Shown here: positions 23,094-31,223 of the stretch, piece after piece
Layout of the letters: every line of letters starts with the position of its first letter
Position numbering within the stretch: the first letter of the stretch is position 1
IMG/VR virus record: IMGVR_UViG_3300010373_000096
Span: 1-35,530 of that record
Length of the DNA stretch: 35,530 nt
Direction: 5' to 3' (one strand)
Origin: a virus
Program-made: the position numbers and the translations under genes
The notes under the pieces: generated by a model
Seen by the model: only the letters and a program-made list of their open reading frames with translations
Database searches by the model: none
Told to the model about the DNA's origin: nothing

Positions 23094-23383
23094 TGGCTAA
23101 AACAGATCTTATCCCTAAACAGCTTATCGCTACCGTTAGGGAAAACCCGAACATTCAGGAAGTATTTATCGAGGATGAGCCCCGTACCCTGACCCGTAAT
23201 GTGGATGGCGACACCAAAGCCGTTACGCAAAACTGGTGGCATTTTAACCATGCCAAAGAAATACGGGAAATCGGAGCCGATAAAAAACCTACCGGACCCA
23301 CTTACTTAACTGTAAACGGCAGGCGCGTGACCAAGTTCACCCGCGAAGACATTCTCTCGGCCGACAAAAAAGCCAGCGCATGA
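23093..23383 (+). CDS. Hypothetical protein between capsid and sheath
   Basis: 96 aa. The C-terminal motif YLTVNGRRVTKFTREDIL recurs in my memory of small Bacteroidota phage proteins located here, but it has no name. It has a beta-rich core with several charged loops and no membrane segment. It overlaps its neighbours by 1 and 4 bases. Possibly a head-completion or tail-linked factor. Confidence 0.65.
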   Translation: MAKTDLIPKQLIATVRENPNIQEVFIEDEPRTLTRNVDGDTKAVTQNWWHFNHAKEIREIGADKKPTGPTYLTVNGRRVTKFTREDILSADKKASA

Positions 23384-23589
23384 AGATAGAATCCAAAAAT
23401 CACGCCATCGCGCATGCGCAAAAATACCCGGCTTACAATAGCGCGAGTAGGATTGCCGTAGACGAAAGCGGCAATGTGATTTTCGGAGGTTCCGATGAAG
23501 CGATACTGGCCATGAAAGGACAAGTGTACATGGTGAAGGGCGAAATGCCGGCAAAGGCTACCGCTCCCGCCTCAAAAGATACCAAATGA
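23380..23589 (+). CDS. Small hypothetical protein before the sheath gene
   Basis: 69 aa. A helical start (MKIESKNHAIAHAQKYPA) and a short beta-rich middle (ASRIAVDESGNVIFGG) are followed by a Lys/Ala/Pro tail. Four-base overlaps on both sides place it firmly in the operon. Function unknown. Confidence 0.6.
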   Translation: MKIESKNHAIAHAQKYPAYNSASRIAVDESGNVIFGGSDEAILAMKGQVYMVKGEMPAKATAPASKDTK

Positions 23590-25184
23590 GCTTACCAGAT
23601 GTAGATATTATCATAGGCAACGGAGATACCGGGCAACAACCTGCAGGACAGGATTATGTTTCCGGTATGGTGTTTTATACCAGCTCCCTGCCTTCCGGCT
23701 TCTCTTCAGGAGCCAGGGTAAAAATGATTACATCGCCCGGGTCGGCTAATTCCTTAGGCATCAACCAAAGCTATTCGGACGAAACCCAGGCCATCGTCAA
23801 GTTCCAGATTACCACCAACGGAACCACAGGCGACCAAGTGAGCGTGGTATTCAACGAACCGTTGGCCGGCAATGTGACACTCTGCAATTATACCCTTAAA
23901 AATACCGATAGTTCGGCGACGATTACTGCGGCATCCATTGCAGCGGCCATCAATGCCAACTCCAGTAATACCGGTGGATATACCGCCACTGCTTCCACAA
24001 CGTATGTAAGTGTTACCCTGCGCAAGGGATTGGGTGTGTGGGCCAATACCAACTATGCCACCCTGATGACCTTCGTTATCGTAAGCGGCACAATGGTTAT
24101 CGCTGCTCCGACATTACCTACTGCAGGTGTAGCTTCATTGCTTGCTGTATGGTATTATCATATCTCTGAATTCTTCCGCCTTAACCCGACAGGGGTATTG
24201 TGGGTAGGGTTCTTCGCAGTACCAGCTTCCGCTTCGGCATATAATTTTAACGAAGTACAATCGGTTCAGAACGCTTCCAGCGGAGCAGTCCGCCAGATAA
24301 GTGTATTTGTGAATAATCCGAACGGTACAGGAGGCAGTTCTATTACGAACCTCTCTACTCTCCAAGCCTGGGTGGCCAGCTCTATCGGTTTACTCCAAGG
24401 CCAGAAAGTTACATTGTACAATCAAAAGACCCCGCTTAATATCCTGTTCGCATGCGACATGACCTTAAGTGCCGGCATTGCAAATCTCACCCTTGATCTT
24501 TCGACCTTAACCGGTGACCATATATCCTTTGTTATTTCACAGGACGGAGCCAACCAGGGATATTACACCTGGGCCACCACCGGCTTCTCGATCACTGACA
24601 TAGGAGCCAAACTAGGCGCCGTAAGTTCGGTAGCCGTAAGCGATTCCATTGCTGATGTAGGTGAGGTGAATATGACAAATGGCGCTGAACTGAGCGTGCC
24701 TGCCTTTTTTGATGGTACTTTATATTCGACCCTTATCACAGTAGATGGCGTATCCTTCGCCAATCAACTGGACACCTGGAGGTATTGCTTCCTCAGAACC
24801 TTTACCGGGCAAACCGGCACATACAATAATAATGACCACACCTGCGTGGTGCTTTCGAACCAGTTCAATTATATCCGTAAAGGAAGGACATTCGACAAAG
24901 CCTACCGGCTCTTATATCCTGCGTACCTGCCTTACCTGAATGGTAAGCTAAAACTTAATTCTAACGGTACCCTGGCGAATACCACGGTAGCCACCTTGCA
25001 GAATGTAGGTAATGAAGCACTCGACCCGATGGTACGGTCCAATGACCTTTCAGGATATACTGTCGTGGTTCCTGCAAACCAGAACCCGAACAATACCGGA
25101 ATCCTGAACATTACAGTAAACCTATTGGGTGTACCTGTAGCCATGCAGATTAACGTAACCTCTCAATTCGTGAACTCACTATGA
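23586..25184 (+). CDS. Tail sheath protein (DUF2586-like)
   Basis: 532 aa. The N-terminus MSLPDVDIIIGNGDTG and the central block (TLQAWVASSIGLLQGQKVTL) resemble DUF2586-type sheath proteins of Bacteroidota myophages; the C-terminal part (CVVLSNQFNYIRKGRTFDKA, then YRLLYPAYLPYLNGK, VARSNDL-like) is the conserved sheath core. It forms the contractile outer tube. Position before the tube and chaperones is as expected. An insert of about 100 residues (FNEPLAGNVTLCNYTLKN...) may be a surface-exposed domain. Confidence 0.8.
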   Translation: MSLPDVDIIIGNGDTGQQPAGQDYVSGMVFYTSSLPSGFSSGARVKMITSPGSANSLGINQSYSDETQAIVKFQITTNGTTGDQVSVVFNEPLAGNVTLCNYTLKNTDSSATITAASIAAAINANSSNTGGYTATASTTYVSVTLRKGLGVWANTNYATLMTFVIVSGTMVIAAPTLPTAGVASLLAVWYYHISEFFRLNPTGVLWVGFFAVPASASAYNFNEVQSVQNASSGAVRQISVFVNNPNGTGGSSITNLSTLQAWVASSIGLLQGQKVTLYNQKTPLNILFACDMTLSAGIANLTLDLSTLTGDHISFVISQDGANQGYYTWATTGFSITDIGAKLGAVSSVAVSDSIADVGEVNMTNGAELSVPAFFDGTLYSTLITVDGVSFANQLDTWRYCFLRTFTGQTGTYNNNDHTCVVLSNQFNYIRKGRTFDKAYRLLYPAYLPYLNGKLKLNSNGTLANTTVATLQNVGNEALDPMVRSNDLSGYTVVVPANQNPNNTGILNITVNLLGVPVAMQINVTSQFVNSL

Positions 25185-25618
25185 TACAAACAGCACTTAT
25201 AGGAGGTATCAATTATGCATGGGCCGACATTACCCTGATGTTATTCGGTAACCCGGTGCGCGGCATAAAGTCGATTAAATACGATAAGAAAGCCGATAAG
25301 AAAAACACGTATGGACAGGGTCGTGAACCTGTATCCCGTGGCATCGGGCGTAATGAATACAATGCTGAAATCGTGATCCTGAAGGACGAATGGCAATCAG
25401 TAATTGAAGCCGCCATTGCTGCAGGATACAATGATCCTACCGACATTCCTTATTTCAATATACCGGTCCTCTATGGTTCTTCCCGTACCCAGGCAAAACA
25501 GGACACCTTGCTGGCCTGTGAATTCCTGGCCGACCCGATGGAATCCAAAGAAGGCGATACCGATATATGGTTAACCATTCCGCTCATCATAGCCGGAATA
25601 CAACACACTGCAGCATGA
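25181..25618 (+). CDS. Tail tube protein
   Basis: 145 aa. It has the small, beta-rich plan of tube proteins (FGNPVRGIKSIKYDKKADKK, then YGQGREPVSRGIGRNEYNAE and ILKDEW), and stands between sheath and chaperones. It would stack as hexamers inside the sheath. It overlaps both neighbours by 4 bases. Confidence 0.8.
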   Translation: MIQTALIGGINYAWADITLMLFGNPVRGIKSIKYDKKADKKNTYGQGREPVSRGIGRNEYNAEIVILKDEWQSVIEAAIAAGYNDPTDIPYFNIPVLYGSSRTQAKQDTLLACEFLADPMESKEGDTDIWLTIPLIIAGIQHTAA

Positions 25619-26007
25619 CCCGCGAAGAAGTAGACGAAAAAGTAGCCGAAGCCCAGGACAAGGCTCAACAGCTTTCGAAAGAGAGTAATGATGCCGGAGG
25701 GCTGAAATACGGGCCCGTGACTACGATTATCGTAGAAAAAACCGGAGCCGACAAAGCCACCGTGGAAGAAGTAATCGTCGGGTTTATGAAGAAACCCACC
25801 CGCGCCGCCAAGATGATGGGTATGAATTATATCGCCAAGCAGGAAATCGACCGTGCCGGCGAAGTGATCCTCACCAGCTCCCTGATCAAGGAAGTATCCG
25901 ATCCACGCCTGAGCGACGTATCGACCGATGATAATGTATTCATGTCCGCTGCACTGATCTGTGTGGCCGAGATAGAAGTCTACTCCGCCTACGTAAAAAA
26001 AAATTAA
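25615..26007 (+). CDS. Tail assembly chaperone, short form (gpG-like)
   Basis: 130 aa from ATG 25615, inside the stop of the tube gene. Helical N-terminus (MTREEVDEKVAEAQDKAQQL) and a central VTTIIVEKTGADKATVEEVI, typical of small chaperones before the tape measure. It ends ...AYVKKN at a stop immediately after an A9 tract (25995-26003). Chaperones of this kind bind the tape measure and recruit tube subunits. A longer form arises if ribosomes slip back one base. Confidence 0.75.
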   Translation: MTREEVDEKVAEAQDKAQQLSKESNDAGGLKYGPVTTIIVEKTGADKATVEEVIVGFMKKPTRAAKMMGMNYIAKQEIDRAGEVILTSSLIKEVSDPRLSDVSTDDNVFMSAALICVAEIEVYSAYVKKN

Positions 26008-26189
26008 AGGAATTTGAAGTAGGCCACAGCGAACTCGAAAAGATGTACGCGTATGTAGCCTTCCATTATCACCTTGATCCCACAAAGATCGAGGAAGAAG
26101 ATGTTATACGGCTCTGGAGCTATTTGGCATACAACAAACAGCGTCCCCTTCAGATAAAAAGTTACACGGTATTGGTTGAAGACAAATGA
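25615..26189 (+). CDS. Tail assembly chaperone, -1 frameshift product (gpGT-like)
   Basis: A -1 slip on the A9 tract at 25995-26003 continues into a frame that stays open to 26189, adding about 62 residues (KEFEVGHSELEKMYAYVAF, then FHYHLDPTKIEEEDVIRLW). That extension has no sensible start of its own and ends in an ATGA overlap with the tape measure. A fused second chaperone made by -1 frameshifting is the well-known arrangement of lambda G/GT and many myophages. The total is about 191 aa. The frame is seen directly; its use is strongly inferred. Confidence 0.75.
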
Positions 26190-27754
26190 ACGAAACGGTA
26201 GAATACATATTACGCATCCAGGACCAGATGTCCGGGTCCCTGAAACGGATCGAGGAGAATACCCAGCACATGAACAAAGGCATGGAACATGCCAAGGGCA
26301 TGGTTTCGGAGCTGAAAGGGGCCTTCGTTGAGTTTCTTGCAGTTGATAAGTTATTCGAATGGGGAAAAGAGGCATTTGGTGAATATCAGAAAGCGGCTGA
26401 AGGCAATGCACAATTGGAAGCTACGTTAAAGAGTACCAGCGATGCCATCGGATTCAGCAAACAACAACTCGATGCACAGGCCCTTTCCCTGAGCCGGGTA
26501 TCCTTAAATACCAAAGGTGCCATCACATCGATGCAATCGGTTCTCGCCACGTTTACCTCCATCAAGGGTGAAACCTTCAAGCAAACCCAGCAGGCCGTGC
26601 TAGATCTATCCGCCAAAATGGGAGGCGATTTACAAGGTTCGGCGATACAGGTAGGCAAGGCGATACAGGATCCTGTAAAAGGTGTCGCTGCCTTGCACCG
26701 TGTGGGTGTAAACTTCAACCAGACCCAGATGCAGATGGTCAAAAACCTGGTGGCGACCGGTCATGCCGCACAGGCCCAGCAGATCATCCTGAAAGAATTG
26801 AATACCGAATTCGGGGGCAGCGCTGCAGCGGCAGCTAAAGCCAACCCATGGAAGGTTATGCTGAATGGCCTGGAAGAAAAAATGGTCCGCATCGGCGGCA
26901 TGGTAAACAAAATGATGATGGGGCTCGAGCCTATTATCAATAAAGTGTTCAACCTGATTGATGTAATATTTAATTCGGTAAGCGGCGGCGGCTTCGGAAA
27001 TATGTTTAAAGAAGTGGTCAGCCAGGTTGGCCAAGTGGTAGATCTATTGGCATCTGTCCTGAAAGAGATATTGCCTTCGATTATCAGCATGCTCCGACCC
27101 ATCATGGACATATTCAAAGTAATCTTTAATACGGTAATGGCCATTATACGGCCAATTATCTCGGCCCTGCAACCAGCATTTAAGGCAATAGCTGCGGTGG
27201 TAAAAATGATTGCCAACGAGTTCAAGTTCATGGCCCCGGTATTGGGCTTTATCGGGAATATTATCGGCACCATCCTCGGTTTTCTTATCCGGGTGGCTTC
27301 TGCCGTCATCATGCTGATCGTGAAGTTCGACGAATGGCTGATGAAAAGCAAGTTGTTCCAGGGAATATGGGTCGTGATACGCACCATTTTCGACGGCATT
27401 TCCAAAGCGGTTACATGGATCGTCGATAAAATAGAAAAGCTTTTTGGCCTGAAGGGAGGCTCAACCACATCTACCGATACCAACCCCTCGGATGAAAATG
27501 CGGAAGCGGGTGCGGATACGTCCGCACTTGCCGGTGGCACAGGGCCGAGCAATAGTCCTTCGGATGTGATGAGCGCGAACCAACCGAAAGAGGCCAAGCT
27601 GACGAACATCAATATTAAAATCGATACACTGGCCAAGCTCGATATCCATACCACGACCTTGGGCGCTTCTATTGGCCAGATCAAAGAAATGGTGGCCGCT
27701 GCGTTGCTGGGTGCCGTGAACAATACACAACTTCAAGTATCCGCCGGAAGATGA
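26186..27754 (+). CDS. Tape measure protein
   Basis: 522 aa. It has an N-terminal coiled coil (DQMSGSLKRIEENTQHMN), Ala/Gln-rich helices, and a long hydrophobic region (about 225-415) with several predicted membrane-spanning helices (MLRPIMDIFKVIFNTVMAII, then VLGFIGNIIGTILGFLIRVA), then a Ser/Thr/Gly-rich linker and a C-terminal helix. The protein sets tail length and is ejected during infection. At 522 residues it predicts a short tail (about 1.5 angstroms per residue, so roughly 80 nm). Position after the chaperones confirms it. Confidence 0.9.
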   Translation: MNETVEYILRIQDQMSGSLKRIEENTQHMNKGMEHAKGMVSELKGAFVEFLAVDKLFEWGKEAFGEYQKAAEGNAQLEATLKSTSDAIGFSKQQLDAQALSLSRVSLNTKGAITSMQSVLATFTSIKGETFKQTQQAVLDLSAKMGGDLQGSAIQVGKAIQDPVKGVAALHRVGVNFNQTQMQMVKNLVATGHAAQAQQIILKELNTEFGGSAAAAAKANPWKVMLNGLEEKMVRIGGMVNKMMMGLEPIINKVFNLIDVIFNSVSGGGFGNMFKEVVSQVGQVVDLLASVLKEILPSIISMLRPIMDIFKVIFNTVMAIIRPIISALQPAFKAIAAVVKMIANEFKFMAPVLGFIGNIIGTILGFLIRVASAVIMLIVKFDEWLMKSKLFQGIWVVIRTIFDGISKAVTWIVDKIEKLFGLKGGSTTSTDTNPSDENAEAGADTSALAGGTGPSNSPSDVMSANQPKEAKLTNINIKIDTLAKLDIHTTTLGASIGQIKEMVAAALLGAVNNTQLQVSAGR

Positions 27755-28374
27755 AAGAAAAACTCATACTCATAAACGCTTTTGGATTGTCTCCGCTGGT
27801 ATCGGCCATTAAGGATGTGCCGGGAGTGTTGAATGCCAAAGCCAATAGTCTTGCGCCAAAATCACCAAATAATTATAACATATCCCAAAAGAGTACTACG
27901 CCTGACCCTTACCTGTACATTGGCTCACTGGGTACCCCCGTATGGTCCAATTTGGAAATAGAATCCGGTTCTTATATCGACAACAATGGCAACACGGTCA
28001 GCTACCCGGGCGTACAGATAGATACTGTACTTATTACGGTGGACCAGGCCAATATAGTAGTGAAGGATAAAGTGCAGGGCCTGGATGGAAGCATTAAGCA
28101 AACCGTAAGCGAGGATGATTGGATAATAAATGTGAAAGGGGTCATCATAGGCGGCCCTGATATCTATCCACGCCAGGTGGTGTCGGACCTGTTCCGTACT
28201 CTGAAATCGAAACTGGAGATACGCATCAACAACTGGTACCTGAACCAGTTCGGGATATACAATATCGTCATCGAGAATCGGAAGTTCCCCATGGAGGCCG
28301 GCCTGTATTCCCAACAAATTTTTGAATTCAATGCGGTATCTGATACCCCGGTAGAATTACAAATAACCAACTGA
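27751..28374 (+). CDS. DUF6046-like tail protein
   Basis: 207 aa. The central strand-rich part (EIESGSYIDNNGNTVSYPG, VQIDTVLITVDQANIVVKD) and DDWIINVKGVIIGGPDIYPR followed by a helix and RINNWYLNQFGIYNIVIEN resemble DUF6046 proteins of Bacteroidota phages, where they sit between tape measure and hub. They probably play the part of Mu gp43/DNA circularisation or LysM-type adaptor proteins. It overlaps the tape measure by 4 bases. Confidence 0.7.
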   Translation: MKEKLILINAFGLSPLVSAIKDVPGVLNAKANSLAPKSPNNYNISQKSTTPDPYLYIGSLGTPVWSNLEIESGSYIDNNGNTVSYPGVQIDTVLITVDQANIVVKDKVQGLDGSIKQTVSEDDWIINVKGVIIGGPDIYPRQVVSDLFRTLKSKLEIRINNWYLNQFGIYNIVIENRKFPMEAGLYSQQIFEFNAVSDTPVELQITN

Positions 28375-29624
28375 TGGCACTTGTACCTCTTGTTAAAATA
28401 CAAATACAACAGAACCCTACGCCGGATTATCCTACACGGAAGAATACGATCACGCTTCCATTTGTTATAGACTGCGATATAGAGCTGAGCTGGGCCTGCC
28501 TGACCGACAATGCCAAAATCGTATTCCCGAATAATATATACTATAAGGATCAGAATGGGAATGCCGTAGGCATAAGCGGTGGTATGGGTGGCTCGGTGCA
28601 GGGCAAACCCATCATAGCGTCTTCCGGAACGCAGGTGCCTTTGTTCCTGAGGGGCGATGCCATCACTATTACAGGAGGCTTTGGATACCTGGATAACCAG
28701 GGTAACGCCAAAACCATTTACCAGCAATTGTTCCAGGGATATATCTCCGGTGTTAAGAACAAGATACCCATTGAAATAGATTGTGAGGATAACATGTGGC
28801 TCCTGAAGCAGGTATTGGTCCCCGACCAGGTATGGGCCGACCCGATGGAGGACATGATCCAGCAAATGCTCGACCTGGTTAATGCGCAGAAGGGCACTAA
28901 CTTTACACTCGGCAATAACCCGCAGGGTATTACTACGAATCTTGGCGGTTTCCGTACCCAGGGCGAAACCGTCTGCGAGGTGCTCACCCGATTGCAGAAG
29001 GATTATAAGATAGAATCCTTCTTCCGGGGTGCCACATTATACTGCGGTACCATTGTATACTACCCGAACTCGAACCCGATCCGTACCTTCATTCTGGAAA
29101 AGAACATCCTCGAGGGACATTCGCTGGAGTATACCCGTACCGATGATATTAATATTGCCCTGAAGGCTTACTCGGTAAATAAACTGGAACTGCAGACCGC
29201 CACCAAGCGCGGTGCGCTGAAGACAAAAAACACCCGGCTGGAGGTGATGGTGGGCGTAGTGAACGGGAAGTATGTGGCGTTAACGACATCCAAAGCCGAC
29301 CAGGACCGGCAATCGAACTCGCAAATGCGCACCATGTACTTCTGGGATGTGACCAGCCTGTCCGACCTTACCCAGAAAGCTATTAATATGCTTCATCGGT
29401 TTTACTACGAAGGTTTCCGGGGATCGTTCACTACCTTGGGGCTTCCTTATGTGCAGCACGGGGACCAGGTAAACGTGCAGAGCATGCGGCTTCCGGAGTG
29501 GAACGGTACCTATTTTGTGAAGGGCATCAAATATAAACTTGGCGTATCAGGGTGGCACCAGACCATAGAAATAGATATGTTGAGCTCGATTTTTACACCT
29601 GCACAACTTGCACAGGGAATATGA
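28374..29624 (+). CDS. Baseplate hub protein (gpD / Mu gp44-like)
   Basis: 416 aa. The sequence follows the hub plan: an N-terminal barrel-rich part (PYPTRKNTITLPF-like), a helical insertion (DPMEDMIQQMLDLVNAQKGT), TRTDDINIALKAYSVNKLEL, and a C-terminal beta domain (LPEWNGTYFVKGIKYKLGVS). This resembles P2 gpD / T4 gp27 hubs, which sit under the tube and hold the spike. It overlaps the next gene by 4 bases (ATGA at 29621). Confidence 0.8.
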   Translation: MALVPLVKIQIQQNPTPDYPTRKNTITLPFVIDCDIELSWACLTDNAKIVFPNNIYYKDQNGNAVGISGGMGGSVQGKPIIASSGTQVPLFLRGDAITITGGFGYLDNQGNAKTIYQQLFQGYISGVKNKIPIEIDCEDNMWLLKQVLVPDQVWADPMEDMIQQMLDLVNAQKGTNFTLGNNPQGITTNLGGFRTQGETVCEVLTRLQKDYKIESFFRGATLYCGTIVYYPNSNPIRTFILEKNILEGHSLEYTRTDDINIALKAYSVNKLELQTATKRGALKTKNTRLEVMVGVVNGKYVALTTSKADQDRQSNSQMRTMYFWDVTSLSDLTQKAINMLHRFYYEGFRGSFTTLGLPYVQHGDQVNVQSMRLPEWNGTYFVKGIKYKLGVSGWHQTIEIDMLSSIFTPAQLAQGI

Positions 29625-30172
29625 GCGCTGATAGAAAAATACGAGATTCTGTAGAGCAATTGCTGGGAGAGTTTCTTGCCGACAAGGTGAATCTCATGTT
29701 TGGGAACGTCGTATCCATCCAAAACGATACCGCCGGCTTTCCTGCTTATTGTACGGTGGAATCGATAAGCGGGAAGGCGACCACGAATATAGAAAACGTG
29801 GCCCTGCAGGCCGATATATCGGATGGAGAACTGAAGGTCCCGGTTATCGGCAGTACGGTCATCGTGGCCTATTCCAAGTATAGCAATCCTTTCCTGGCCT
29901 TTGTATCCGACATCGAGAGTTATTACTATTACGGTAATACCTGGCAGCAAGGCGATGGCTCCTTCGGGGGTTGGGTGAAAGTAATCGACTTGGTCACCAA
30001 GTTGAACAACGTGGAAAACTTATTAAACGACCTGATTGGGAAATACAATGTACATACCCATTCGGGAGGTGGTGGACCTATTGGCCCTCCCACCCCGACA
30101 GAACCAACAATCATCAGCCCCATTACACAACGTTCCGACCTTGAAAATACCGAAGCCACCCATGGAGTATAA
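29621..30172 (+). CDS. Baseplate spike protein (gpV / Mu gp45-like)
   Basis: 183 aa from ATG 29621. The N-terminus (IRDSVEQLLGEFLADKVNLM) is helical, the middle is an OB-like barrel (VVSIQNDTAGFPAYCTVES, GELKVPVIGSTVIVAYS), and the C-terminal VHTHSGGGGPIGPP (His145, His147) is the histidine tip motif that coordinates iron in membrane-piercing spikes. It would form the trimeric needle tip. It follows directly after the hub gene. Confidence 0.85.
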   Translation: MSADRKIRDSVEQLLGEFLADKVNLMFGNVVSIQNDTAGFPAYCTVESISGKATTNIENVALQADISDGELKVPVIGSTVIVAYSKYSNPFLAFVSDIESYYYYGNTWQQGDGSFGGWVKVIDLVTKLNNVENLLNDLIGKYNVHTHSGGGGPIGPPTPTEPTIISPITQRSDLENTEATHGV

Positions 30173-30401
30173 GTTCTATAAACCGGAAATGACGACCTAC
30201 TTCGGTGGGATCATACGCTTTGAAAATGGGAAGGCACAGACCGCGGTACCGTATGGCATGAAGATTGGCGTGGAGCTATGGCTACCCACCATCCTGAGCC
30301 GGGAAGGCATGAGCTTTAAAGAAATGGCCGGCATGCTTGCTTTTAAAGTATACAAGGAACCCGGCGACTTTATATTCAACGAACCCATAACTCTGAACTG
30401 A
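30162..30401 (+). CDS. Hypothetical baseplate-cluster protein
   Basis: 79 aa from ATG 30162, inside the end of the spike gene (the frame is open further upstream but unsupported). Sequence MEYKFYKPEMTTYFGGIIR then KIGVELWLPTILSREGMSFK. Beta-rich, soluble. Placed between spike and gp46-like wedge. No family recognised. Confidence 0.6.
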   Translation: MEYKFYKPEMTTYFGGIIRFENGKAQTAVPYGMKIGVELWLPTILSREGMSFKEMAGMLAFKVYKEPGDFIFNEPITLN

Positions 30402-30712
30402 TGAGAAACCGCGTCGACATCGTATTGGTAAACAACGACATTTACATAGACCCGAACGTGAATGACCTGCCATTGCAGCCCAGCGACGCGCAGCATATCA
30501 CCGATATCATCAATGCTTCCCCGGGCTGGTATAAGCAATATCCCCAGCTGGGTGTGGGCATTCTTCTTTACCTAAACTCCCCCGGGCGATTACAGCAGCT
30601 CTTGGCATCGGTACGGCTACAGCTCCAATCCGACGGCTACAGCTCCAATCCGACGGCGGTATTTTCCAATAATTCTCTTTACTCAATTACTGCCAATGCA
30701 AGCCTTAATTAA
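30401..30712 (+). CDS. Baseplate wedge protein (Mu gp46 / gp25-like)
   Basis: 103 aa. The first 75 residues (NDIYIDPNVNDLPLQPSDAQ, then HITDIINASPGWYKQYPQLG and YLNSPGRLQQLLASVRLQLQ) match Mu gp46/gp25-type wedge proteins. The C-terminus is encoded across a 20-bp tandem duplication (30613-30652) that is read in two different frames: first VRLQLQSD, then GYSSNPTAV. With a single copy the protein would end soon after in GGIFQ. The duplication therefore created or altered the last ~20 residues. It overlaps the next gene by 17 bases. Confidence 0.75.
   Translation: MRNRVDIVLVNNDIYIDPNVNDLPLQPSDAQHITDIINASPGWYKQYPQLGVGILLYLNSPGRLQQLLASVRLQLQSDGYSSNPTAVFSNNSLYSITANASLN
30613..30652 (+). repeat. 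Perfect 20-bp tandem duplication
   Basis: ACGGCTACAGCTCCAATCCG occurs twice back to back, followed by a partial third copy (ACGGC). Because 20 is not a multiple of 3, the copies are translated in different frames of the gp46-like gene. Confidence 0.95.
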
Positions 30713-31223
30713 GTATACCACCGTTATTGAGGAAGTAATTGCGCTGTATGGTAGCTCCGATTTTAGTGTAAAGCTGATGACCGATAACCCGTGGATTGTG
30801 GGTATTGATTTCGACCTCACCCGGTATCAGGGCAAGCCCATCACCTACGATTCGACTGTGAGCCAGAATATACCGGCACCTGTGAACCAACAGCCGGCAC
30901 CTTCGAATATATACAGATATACGGTCCAGCCCGGGCAGTCGCTACTTGATGTATGTATCCAGATTTACGGAAGCAACGATTACATGCTCAAGCTGATCAC
31001 CGACAATAATTTAATAGGCGTATCACCCCCGAACCTTAATGGCACGGTACTTATTTTTGACAGCACATTGATAGCTCAACCCAGCCTATTCAATAAGAAT
31101 AAGAACAAAGGAGTGGTGTATGCCACGTCTGCAGTAGCGCAAGAGGTTGTGTATTCAAATGAAGGTCAGACAATCATATATACTTCAGAGGATGGTTCAA
31201 AAATTTATACACCAGAAAGCTAA
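30696..31223 (+). CDS. LysM-domain tail/baseplate protein
   Basis: 175 aa. Residues about 73-127 form a LysM-like domain (YTVQPGQSLLDVCIQIYGSN, DYMLKLITDNNLIG, LNGTVLIFDS). A degenerate second copy lies at about 3-53 (VIEEVIALYGSSDFSVKLMT). LysM domains bind peptidoglycan chains; in tails they are found near the hub. The C-terminus is Tyr/Ser/Glu-rich. It overlaps the following fibre gene by about 32 bases. Confidence 0.75.
   Translation: MQALIKYTTVIEEVIALYGSSDFSVKLMTDNPWIVGIDFDLTRYQGKPITYDSTVSQNIPAPVNQQPAPSNIYRYTVQPGQSLLDVCIQIYGSNDYMLKLITDNNLIGVSPPNLNGTVLIFDSTLIAQPSLFNKNKNKGVVYATSAVAQEVVYSNEGQTIIYTSEDGSKIYTPES

Noticed and set aside
25471-26085. 204-aa minus-strand frame over tube and chaperone genes
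   Set aside because: Antisense to two well-placed genes with overlapping starts; no recognisable domain.
26036-26189. Independent gene for the second tail chaperone
   Set aside because: The region has no good start near its beginning (first ATG is well inside at about 26043), while the -1 frame joins it to the upstream chaperone at an A9 tract.
26761-27723. 320-aa minus-strand frame opposite the tape measure gene
   Set aside because: Low-complexity shadow of the helical tape measure codons; no family features and the plus frame is certain.
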